From Pigoraptor vietnamica (lineage: Eukaryota; Opisthokonta; Filasterea), in the NCBI GenBank assembly GCA_943704525.1, contig CALSCQ010003059.1, positions 3,047-36,520 of the forward strand: a stretch of DNA of 33,474 nucleotides, in the 5' to 3' direction. The notes below the pieces were generated by a model, which saw only the letters and a list, made by a program, of their open reading frames with translations, was not told the origin of the DNA and made no database searches. This document shows, piece by piece, positions 9,157-16,866 of the stretch; position 1 is the stretch's first letter, and every line of letters begins with the position of its first letter. A program made the position numbers and the translations under genes.

Positions 9157-11770
9157 ATGCCGCCCTCGCCAAGAACACGGCGAAGGAAGGCCGTCGCAAG
9201 GGACGCGTGAGTTCAGTACTCGTGCGATGCATTTCACCCCTTCAACTGATTGCCTTGCGCTTATGTATTCCATTTTTCGCGCGCAGAGTGCAGGAGGACC
9301 ACCCTGCCCAGCTGCGCGTGTTGTCCGTGTGCGGCTCCGTGACAGAAACGTTCGAAGTGGAACACAGTGGCACATTGCGTCGCACGCGAACGCAGACGAC
9401 GTCTACGATCGTCGAGTGGCTCAAGGTGTCGGTTCGCTCACTTATGCTCCCGCACCAATCTGCTACAGCTTACCGCATTGAAGGCACACTCTTTTATTGC
9501 GCTACGCATGCATTTTCAACTGCGCACTCTGCATGCCCGCTCCGCACGTGGCACGCCCACACACCACTTACTACCGCCATGCCCACTACCGCGCCACGCT
9601 CCGCTGCCCCGCTGCCACATTATATCACGCACTGCTCAACCCCGATGCCCCGTTCGCAGTCCGCATTTCTTCCCGACGGCTTTCCCGACAGCGTGAGCGG
9701 GGACTATCTCGTCTACCAGAAATGGGACACCTTCCAGGCGGGTCCGCCAACGCGAATTGTTCGTCGCCAATCCTGCGCCACTCTCAACCGTCAGTCATCA
9801 AGCATGCGTGCGCGCTTATTGCTCGCTGTCGCCGCTAACTCACAGCGACGGGGCTCCCACAGGCATCATGCACACTCGTCCGACCTTCTCAACGTCGTCT
9901 CACTAACTCACAGCCCACAGGCTTTCTGCTCGTCCATTACAGGGACGCTCGCAACGCACGCCGTGCTCAAGGGCGTGGGCGTGGGTGACGACACCGCCAC
10001 CGCCACTGCCGCCGCGGTCACGTGGCTCCTGCGGGACGGTGCGGGCATGGTCGGCCGCATAGCCTTTGCGTGGTATGAGGCGGGTAACCTCGATGCGGAC
10101 GCAAAGCGGTGGCGACTGACCGCGGACGTGCTCAACGACGCCGCCATCATGCTCGAGCTGGCGTCGCCGCACCTCCCGCGGGCGTTCTTTGTGCCGGTTG
10201 CGTGCGCGGCGAGCGTTGCGCGGTCCATCGTGGGCGTTGCCGGCGGTGCGTCGCGCGCCGCCCTCACGCAACACCAGGCGCGGTGGGTCAATCCTCCTCT
10301 TATCGCAAGCGGAAAAATGTGTTGCGACAGCCGCTGCGCGCTCCGCCCTCCTTGCGCCTTTCACATTTGCCGTTCTCGTTCTCCTCGCAATTACTGTCGT
10401 GGCTCATGTTCTACTGCGCTTCCCGTGCACAGTCGCAACAACAGCGGGGATGTCGCGGCAAAGGACGGCAGCCAGGAAACGCTCGTCAACCTCGCAGCAC
10501 TGCTGGTGGGGCTCGTGCTTGTGCCGGCCGTCGGTGATCACGTGACGTGGACGTGGGCGCTGTTCGCCCTCTTCACGCTTGGACACGTGTATGCAAACTA
10601 CCGCGCAGTGACATCAGTGGTGATGGACGTCTTCAACCGCAAGGTAGGCAACCGTGCGTGCGGCCTTCCTTCGAGCGCTCGGGTGGCGCTCACGTGTGCG
10701 CTTGTGTGCAGCGCGCGGCGATCTTCTTGCGCCGTTTTGTTGCGGGTGACAAGCGGTTATCACCCGCTGACATTGCTGCCGAGGAGCCGCTCTTTTCGTC
10801 CGGTGAGTGCCCGCTCGGGTATCGCATGACATGGAGTACTCACCCACCCACCCCCGCACGCACGCACACAAGTTATACACAAACGGGCACACACAACCAC
10901 AAAAAAAGCTGTACGATGTCGTGCACTCAATATGACACAAAGGGCATGGCGACGGTCGCTTATTGTTTGACCACAGTCGCAGGGCTGGATCACATTGTGC
11001 TTGGCGCAAGTCTCCACGAGGCGGCAGCGACGGAGTGAGTGTCAGCTATGCCATTGCATTCTGTTGAAGGAACGCTCCGCTGTCACGTCTTCATCACACC
11101 CGCTCACTCTGCACCCGTCGATTTTCTGTCTGTCTCAGACGTTCTTTATCTTCCCCCCCCCCCTCTCTCTCCCCCTCTTCCCCCACCCCAACCAGTGAAT
11201 CTGCGCTTGCCGAGTGCTTTCGCACGAGCGACGCGGAGCACGGTTGCGTCCTTCACAAGTGCAGTTCTGGTGGGCATAACACTGTGCCTACTGTTTATTG
11301 GCTTGCCCGTTGCTCCTCATGGCCTGATCAATACCTGAGCGTCCCACTGCGTGCGTAGGCCGCGTGTTCGTGCTCCTCGCTGCGGGCGCATCGTCGCCGT
11401 CGGTGCTGTCGTCGTATTGGCACGGCCTGCTGCTCTCGGAGGTGCGTTGTGTTACTCGTGCTGTACAACTTATTCGCGGCTGTGCGTAACATCATTCGTC
11501 TCCCATTAATTCGTGTGCAGGCGCACAGAAGCAAGAAGCGGCACGCGGAAGGTCAGTCGCCGCCCTTATCCCTGAATTCCACCTATTCGTGCGCGTGATC
11601 TCACTTCTTCATCACTGGCTTATCCCCACCCATTTCACTCAAATTAACGCACCTTCGCGCACACAGTTGTCGCCGAAGCTCTGGCTGCGGCGCGGCACTG
11701 CGGGTGGAATGTGGAACGGCACATTCTCGCGCCGGGCAACTGGCGGTTTCGGATATCGCGCGACGAGTAA
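9157..11770 (+). CDS. RUSF1: RUS family protein (DUF647; RUSF1/C16orf58 orthologue), 424 aa, 11 exons
   Basis: Exons 9157..9206, 9287..9425, 9660..9737, 9921..10282, 10433..10643, 10712..10802, 10983..11034, 11196..11269, 11359..11441, 11521..11551, 11667..11770; 1275 coding bases. The RUS domain starts near residue 66 with FLPDGFPDSVSGDYLVYQKW. It continues with GTLATHAVLKGVGVG, MVGRIAFAW, DAKRWRLTADVLNDAA, VAGGASRAALTQHQARRNN and AKDGSQETLVNLAALL, all close to human RUSF1 (468 aa). Hydrophobic stretches follow (LLVGLVLVPAVG, WALFALFTLGHVYANYRAV), as expected of this membrane-associated family. The C-terminal block (AEALAAARHCGWNVERH, then NWRFRI) is also conserved. Plant RUS1/RUS2 act in UV-B and auxin-related development; the biochemical activity is unknown. 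ATG 9157 is the only start whose phase fits the first donor (9206/9207). Intron 3 lacks a usable GT donor and is modelled as GC-AG. Confidence 0.9.
9738..9920 (+). other. GC-AG intron with duplicated branch-point/acceptor cassette (RUSF1 intron 3)
   Basis: The exon ends TTC CAG and the intron begins GCGGGT. The only nearby GT (GGGT, 3 bp later) would leave phase 1, and no acceptor restores the frame that encodes AFCSSITG. Joining CAG to GCT gives DTFQ-AFCSS, matching human DSVQ-AFASS. Inside, CTAACTCACAG occurs at 9835-9845 and 9903-9913, and CCCACAGGC at 9856-9864 and 9914-9922. Using the AG at 9845 would insert 25 codons in frame. Confidence 0.7.
11035..11195 (+). other. RUSF1 intron 7 with a long C/T polypyrimidine tract
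   Basis: 161-bp intron with donor GTGAGT. It carries a C-run at about 11153-11163 followed by CT repeats, ending CAACCAG. It joins ATE/D in phase 2. Confidence 0.75.
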
Positions 11771-12240
11771 AAAATGTTGCGATCCCTTTCACTTTGCTGA
11801 CGCAATGCGACACCCGGCACACGCACGCCACATTCTGCAGTTCCCTCCCCTTCGCCACTGAGCTTTACTTTATGGGACGCGTACGACGCACGCACTGCAA
11901 GCGATAGCACGCCCTTTCGTCACAGGCGGCATTGGACACACAAAGAAGTACAGAGCCGACAGGCAAAACCCTATATCGCGGCGAGCGCATGCGCGGAGGG
12001 GACCTTTGCACGTCTCGGACAGCCGCTGTGTTCGTCCCTCGTGCGCGGCACACCGACGATGATGCATGAGCAGCGCTCTTCTGAACGACAACTGGGCGAC
12101 ACACCACCGAGAGGCCATGGAGGAGATGAACGTCGCCTCCGCGCGCTTGTCGGCCGCAACAAGCGGAAGTTACGCGGGCGGCGCGTGTGGACGGAAGGGA
12201 ATGGCGCGTGTGGACGGAAGGGAATGGCGCGTGTTTGTTC
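11771..12240. other. Convergent intergenic region; doubtful short open frame at 12066
   Basis: 470 bp between the RUSF1 stop and the DUF4050 stop. No recognised gene. One open frame from ATG 12066 begins MSSALLNDNWATHHREAMEE, which reads like a helical protein. It then enters a 23-bp tandem repeat and runs on antisense to DUF4050, so it is probably not coding. A second stretch, about 11930-12060, reads as an Arg-rich peptide with no known motif. Both mRNAs must end in this interval. Confidence 0.4.
12181..12234. repeat. 23-bp tandem repeat at the 3' end of the DUF4050 gene
   Basis: Unit GCGCGTGTGGACGGAAGGGA plus ATG, in two full copies (12181-12203, 12204-12226) and a partial third. It lies 6 bp beyond the DUF4050 stop, in its 3' untranslated region. 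Confidence 0.9.
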
Positions 12241-12591
12241 TCACACGAACATCCCCTTGGCCTCCCACTGCTCGACGAGGATGCTCACGACGTCCGCGAG
12301 GGGCACGGGCTGCGGCAGGACGCCCGTCGCCTGCCCCAGATTCAGCTCGTTGTACACCGCATCATAGTGCAGAGGGGCCGTTAACAGGCGCCGCTGACGT
12401 TCCGATTTGCCGACGGTGCTTTCCGTTGTCGCGCCCTCTTCGCTCTGTGCGTCACGTGGCGCGCGCTTGTTGAGCCACTCGGAACGCATGCGCAGCCACG
12501 TCTGGAGGCCCACGTCGCCGTCGCTGTCGGGCTGCGTCACACCCGCCTGCGGGACGGACGGCGGGGTGGTATGTGCGCCGCTGTCGCTCAT
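12241..12591 (-). CDS. Gag1-like clamp (DUF4050) protein, 116 aa, intronless
   Basis: Single open frame from ATG 12591 to TGA 12241. The first 30 residues are polar, Pro/Ser-rich and probably disordered. From about residue 30 the DUF4050 pattern appears: TWLRMRSEWLNKRA, then HYDAVYNELNL, then LPQPVPLADVVSILVEQWEA, ending GMFV. Plant and fungal members share the last block (roughly P-x-P-[IV]-P-L-x-[DE]-[MV]-V-x-[FI]-L-V-x-x-W-E). Many plant members are longer, so this is close to a minimal domain. The function of the family is poorly known; fungal Gag1 proteins have been linked to growth signalling, which I cannot test here. No introns, unlike most neighbours. It is convergent with RUSF1 and transcribed in the same direction as gene 13050-13721. 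Confidence 0.85.
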   Translation of the reverse strand: MSDSGAHTTPPSVPQAGVTQPDSDGDVGLQTWLRMRSEWLNKRAPRDAQSEEGATTESTVGKSERQRRLLTAPLHYDAVYNELNLGQATGVLPQPVPLADVVSILVEQWEAKGMFV

Positions 12592-13049
12592 TTTCGTTAC
12601 GGAAAGAAAGTATGCTCACAAAAATAAGTGGCACCAAAAAAAGAAAAACACGATTCATCTGCGCACACACCGCACGTGTTCCTATTTTCACATGCAATTT
12701 TACGGGCGATCGTAAAATTCACAGGCCAACTATCCCCATGAGTTCGATCGCCGGACCGCCACAGCCGGACTGTGTGCCGGCAAACGGACATTTATGCAGT
12801 AGTAGCCCTCGTGTAAAACTACAGCAATAGACCCATTCCAGTCGTCAGCGTGGCATTTACTGCGTCTGGCCAGAACAACACAGATCGACCCGGCAGTACA
12901 GCACCGTTTGTCGCCGTCCGTCAACGGGGCGTTCGATTGGTCGACCGACCGGCTGTGGTGTTGGCGAATTCCGGCGCGTAACAGAGTCGCACCGGCGCAT
13001 CCCATGCGTCGACCCAGTCTTTCGGATTAAGAGCGCAATGTACATGCTC
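12592..13049 (-). promoter_or_regulatory. Intergenic: upstream region of DUF4050, downstream of gene 6
   Basis: 458 bp. It contains a perfect 9-bp inverted repeat (12696-12719), one CACGTG at about 12672-12677, and a CCAAT on the minus strand (12936-12940). A 91-codon minus-strand open frame (13005 to 12730, beginning MGCAGATLLRAG) has an ATG but no recognisable motif and no homology I can name. I would not call it a gene without transcript support. Confidence 0.45.
12696..12719. repeat. Perfect inverted repeat AATTTTACG / CGTAAAATT
   Basis: Two 9-bp arms separated by GGCGAT, about 105 bp upstream of the DUF4050 start. It could be a dimeric regulator site or a hairpin in a leader. It is AT-rich in a GC-rich setting. 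Confidence 0.6.
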
Positions 13050-13721
13050 TCACTTGACCGTCGGGGCGGAATGCGCGCCAGTTACGTGCTCCTTCGGCGA
13101 TTCCTTCTGCGCAAGCTCTTTGCTCTTCAGCCGATACTCCGCAATGGCGTGCGGTACCGCAGAGCCCACCCCGTATGCGAAGACGCCGAGCACGACGAGA
13201 ACAAGCACCCGGTACTGCAGTCCCACAAACGCGCGCCGTGTTCCCCCAAAGACCGCCTCTTTTGCCGCCGCAGCCGCACGAGGCGCCGCGTCCACCACCA
13301 TCGCCTTCGCCCTTTGTGCGCCGTCCGACGCAGCCGCGCGCTCCAGTGTCGAAGCAGCCTGCCGTGACGCGCTCTCGAGGCCCTGCCGTGCGGCACTCAC
13401 TGCATTTGGTACCGCATCCATCGCGCTTTTCGCCGCACCCGACAGCGACTCCCGCGTGGGCAGGACATTTGACAGCGACTCGCGACTAGGCAAAACATTT
13501 GCAGCCGCACGTGCGCCCTCCGCAAGTTTCTCGGCAGACGCACCGGCGGCTGACCGAAGTCCGTCCACAGCACGGCCGACACTGCCGGGCAAGTACGAAG
13601 CAAGCCGCCCACTGGCTGACGCCGCGGACGCGGGCGTGGGAGGCACTGGTTGTGCTCGCACAGCGGGTGTGCTGCACGGAGTTGGGGAGAATGGTGTGAA
13701 CATACAGTGATAGGTATTCAT
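13050..13721 (-). CDS. Unrecognised Ala-rich helical protein with one membrane segment, 223 aa
   Basis: Open frame on the minus strand; ATG 13721 (MNTYHC) is the first AUG, and ATG 13703 (MFTPFSP) is an alternative start. No introns were detected. After a Pro-rich N-terminus the middle (about residues 40-160) is a series of amphipathic Ala-rich helices, such as GAAKSAMDAVPNAVSAARQG and ESASRQAASTLERAAASDG. This resembles apolipoprotein-, perilipin- or LEA-like 11-residue periodicity. A 10-residue unit is duplicated (LPSRESLSNV / LPTRESLSGA). One hydrophobic segment (VLVLVVLGVFAYGVGSAV) lies near residues 175-192, followed by about 30 polar residues. I do not recognise the family. A role at a membrane or lipid surface is a guess from the helices. 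It is divergent from ADE2. Confidence 0.65.
   Translation of the reverse strand: MNTYHCMFTPFSPTPCSTPAVRAQPVPPTPASAASASGRLASYLPGSVGRAVDGLRSAAGASAEKLAEGARAAANVLPSRESLSNVLPTRESLSGAAKSAMDAVPNAVSAARQGLESASRQAASTLERAAASDGAQRAKAMVVDAAPRAAAAAKEAVFGGTRRAFVGLQYRVLVLVVLGVFAYGVGSAVPHAIAEYRLKSKELAQKESPKEHVTGAHSAPTVK
13441..13500 (-). repeat. In-frame 30-bp tandem duplication inside gene 13050-13721
   Basis: Two adjacent 30-bp copies (13441-13470, 13471-13500) begin with the same GACAGCGACTC and diverge at several positions. They encode the doubled L-P-[ST]-R-E-S-L-S motif. The length is a multiple of three, so the frame is kept. Confidence 0.85.
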
Positions 13722-14287
13722 TAAGGCGCCACCCGCAATAAACAAAAAAAAAACAATCACGGCGCTAAAAGCTATTTAGAGAGAAACGAATAGCGGCGCA
13801 CCTCGCTGAGTGTGCGGGAGTGTTCGCTGCCTTGTCTCTCCCAAAAGGCCACCAGGGGCGCCACGTCGAGGGCTGCGTGTCACGTGCTCCTTTTCCTTCC
13901 TTGGATTCGCCCTTTTTGCAAAGCCAACAATTTCAGCCAATTGCTGCGAGCGCGGGCATTCATGCACAGCCAACATGGGTGGAGTGATGCAGCACGGTAT
14001 GTCCATGTGAGCGCACGCACTCCACGCACCATTTCTACGCCGGTTCAAGTCCCGTCCTCGCGCTGCGCCAACGTCAAGTAATTAGCAAACCGTGATGCAA
14101 CAAAAAGAGGTTTTCACGTCGAGTGACGGCGGTGACGTCATCATCACGTGCCGTTACGTCTTTCTCCAACACGTGCCAGCGGCTCAAAGAACGAACGCTC
14201 CGCGATTGCTCTTCACCCCCACGAAGTAGCGGAAGGAAGCCTCTGAAGCGACGCGTGTGGCCGTGTGCTGCGTCGTAGAGAGCAAGA
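13722..14287. promoter_or_regulatory. Divergent promoter region of gene 6 (-) and ADE2 (+)
   Basis: 566 bp without a supported gene. It contains CCAAT (13937-13941), CACGTG at about 13879, and a dense site cluster nearer ADE2 (listed separately). GGTTCAAGTCC at about 14042 looks like a tRNA B box, but no cloverleaf can be folded around it. Confidence 0.55.
14133..14175 (+). promoter_or_regulatory. ADE2 upstream site cluster: TGACGTCA and two CACGTG
   Basis: Palindromic bZIP/CRE-type site TGACGTCA at 14133-14140, then CACGTG at 14145-14150 and 14170-14175, all 113-155 bp upstream of the ADE2 ATG. The spacing and position suit transcription-factor binding. However, CACGTG is common across this whole window, including in exons, so function is an inference. 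Confidence 0.5.
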
Positions 14288-16334
14288 ATGGCGCAACCCG
14301 TGCGCGTCGTGAGTGCGTCGGAGGTGTTCAAGACGGTCGGTGTGCTTGGGGGCGGGCAGCTCGGCCGCATGATGGCACAGGCTGCACACAGGCTGGGCGC
14401 CCGCATTGTCGTGTTGGACCCTGCCGAGGACTCGCCTGCGGGGCAGGGTGCGTGCAGTGTGCGCAGTGGATGATTGGCTGCTGTGCATTTCACAACTCAT
14501 GCACACACAGGGTCTGTGATGTTTCGTGTACGCTGAACTGTCCCCTATATATCATTTTATCATTTCGTGTCGTCCTCGTGCTCATTCCCTCGCGCATTCT
14601 CTTCTCGTTACAGTCGCACACAAACAGGTCGTTGGAAACTTCCGCGACGTCCAGAAGATTGCCGAGCTCGCGGCCGAGTGCGACGTGCTCACGGTCGAGA
14701 TAGAGCACGTCAACGCCGACGCCCTCGCGGACATTGCGGCCGCACCCCGCGCCAACGGCCGTCCGCTCGACATTCAGCCGTCCCCGCGCACCATCAAGCT
14801 GATCCAGGACAAGTACCTGCAGAAGGCGCACCTTTCCCGCCACAACATCCCTCTCCCGCCCTTTTTCGACGCCCCCGATGAGGCCGCAATCGCCGCCATT
14901 GGCGCGACACTGGGGTATCCGCTCATGCTCAAGTCGCGCCTGCTTGCGTACGACGGGCGCGGGAACGCCGTCGTCAGCGGCGCGGAAGACATACCCCGCG
15001 CGCTCAAGTCGCTCGTGTCGCAGTCGGTCTATGTGGAGGGGTGGGTCACGTTCACCAAGGAATTGGCCGTTATGGTGGCGCGCGACAAGAGCGGCGCGGT
15101 GGTGTCGTACCCCGTCGTCGAGACCATCCAGCGCAACAGCATCTGCGACACTGTTGTTGTGCCGGCCGCTGTCTCGGCTGCCGAGGCGGCAAAGGCGCGC
15201 GCGCTCGCGGAGTCGGCGATTCGCTCGTTTGAGGGCGCGGGCATTTTTGGCGTGGAGCTCTTCCTCTTGCCGTCGGGTGTGTGCACAGCCCCATGTGCTG
15301 CCGCGTGTGTAGGGATTCTGTTGTCATCATGTGTATGCGCATAGCGGTTTAGTGCCACGCAAGAGTACGTGTGGCGCAGTTCGCTGACGCCGCGCTTCCA
15401 ATCACCTTGCGCAGGCGATGTCCTCTTGAACGAAATTGCGCCCCGCCCCCACAACAGCGGCCACTACACCATCGAGGCCTCCGTCACGTGCCAGTTTGAG
15501 CAGCATCTCCGCGCTGTTCTCGGGCTTCCGCTTGGCGACACGTCCATGCGAGTGGGCGCCGCGACAATGATCAACATCCTCGGAGAGGCCGACGGCGACG
15601 AGGGTATGCGCATTGCGTGGGACGTGTGCGGCCGCTCGCTGTCGGTCGAGGGCACGTCGCTCCACTGGTACGGCAAGCGAGACGTGCGCAAGGGCCGCAA
15701 AATGGGCCACATCACCGTCACTGGTAGCACTCCCGCGGAGGTCGCGGCGCGCGTGTCCCGCATTCGGGGTGGCGTAGTGCCAACGGACGGAGCGGTCGCA
15801 GTTTCCCCCGCGCCGGTCGTCGGCATCATCATGGGAAGCGATTCGGATCTTCCTACCATGCGCGCCGCAGCACAGGTGCTCACGGACTTTGGCGTTCCGT
15901 TCGAACTCACCGTCGTGAGCGCGCACCGGACGCCCCTTCGCATGGTCGAGTACGCGCGTGCGGCCCACACGCGGGGCATAAAGGTGATCATCGCGGCTGC
16001 GGGCGGTGCGGCGCACCTACCTGGAATGGTGGCCGCGCTCACGCCACTGCCCGTTATCGGCGTGCCTGTGCCGTTGTCGTACCTCGACGGGCAGGACTCG
16101 CTGTATTCGATCGTGCAGATGCCGCGGGGCGTCCCTGTCGCGACTGTGGCTATTGGCAACTCGACGAACGCGGGCCTGCTGGCCGTGCGGATGATCGGGG
16201 GCTGCAGCGACCCTGCGCTGCTGCAGCGGATGGCAGACTATCAGGCGCGAATGGAGGCCGAGGTGCTGGCGAAGGTCGACCGCCTGGAGAAGGAGGGGTG
16301 GGACAAGTACCAGGTCGCGCCTGCGCACAAATAG
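14288..16334 (+). CDS. ADE2: Phosphoribosylaminoimidazole carboxylase, PurK-PurE fusion (ADE2), 580 aa, 3 exons
   Basis: Exons 14288..14447, 14614..15276, 15415..16334; 1743 coding bases. It converts AIR to N5-CAIR (PurK half, ATP and bicarbonate) and then to CAIR (PurE half) in purine synthesis, in the cytosol. The PurK half (about 1-395) opens with [13 protein letters not shown] and has the ATP-grasp features [63 protein letters not shown] and [18 protein letters not shown]. The PurE half (about 407-580) has the class I signature [46 protein letters not shown]. Length agrees with yeast Ade2 (571 aa). Exon 2 joins exon 1 as [15 protein letters not shown]. All catalytic motifs look intact. 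Animals use a different fusion (PAICS), so this gene is informative about lineage. Confidence 0.97.
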
Positions 16335-16866
16335 GCGGAATATAGAATCATTATGATGGGCCCTCGTTGCACTTTGTGAGAGACCGGTGAGAGATTTCAC
16401 CAGCTAAACATTCTCCTGCTGACGTTCATTTCACTTCGACCAACTTTGTCAGTGCCGCATGCTACGATGCGGTGGCCGGTAGTTAATAGCAATGGCAGCA
16501 TACAATCGACGGCAGAATACAATCGCCGGAGAATGATGTTGAAATTCAGCCCGCCTCTTCTAGAAACGCCCACACACCTTGCAACAATAATGCAACGTGG
16601 ACAATTGCTCTTGACTAATTAAGATGTGCTACGCGCTTCGTCTTATACCACGACTCCCACCCCCCCNNNNNNNNNNCCCCCCCCCCCCCCCCCCCCCCCC
16701 CCCCGTGCTCCAGCGAGTAACCCTAGAAATTCAAGTGCAGAGCGAAATTCAGATGAACAGACGTGACGGAAGGGCAATTAATTCAATCGGCGATAAGCGC
16801 AAAATCAATATAATATTTTTACACATTGCCTAGAAATAGAGAGCCAAAGAGAATGAGCTTGTCGAC
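16335..16866. other. Convergent intergenic region with poly-C and assembly gap
   Basis: 532 bp between the ADE2 stop and the stop of the UVR coiled-coil gene. It is more AT-rich than the surroundings. There is a short direct repeat, ATACAATCG[AC]CGG (about 16500-16531). No gene is seen, and no clear AATAAA on either strand. Confidence 0.6.
16660..16704. other. Poly-C tract containing a 10-N assembly gap (N at 16667-16676)
   Basis: Seven C, then ten N, then 28 C. The round gap size and homopolymer flanks indicate an unresolved C-run of unknown true length. No coding exon is affected. Confidence 0.97.

Noticed and set aside
12730-13005. 91-codon minus-strand frame beginning MGCAGATLLRAG
   Set aside because: It has an ATG but no recognisable motif, and it lies in the upstream region of the DUF4050 gene; kept only as a note.
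14000-14090. tRNA-like B box GGTTCAAGTCC near 14042
   Set aside because: The T-stem has a C-C mismatch and no matching acceptor or D-arm lies upstream; no cloverleaf can be drawn.
1303-16334. Functional cluster or operon linking neighbouring genes
   Set aside because: Genes lie on both strands with separate promoters and belong to unrelated pathways; adjacency alone does not support a shared system.
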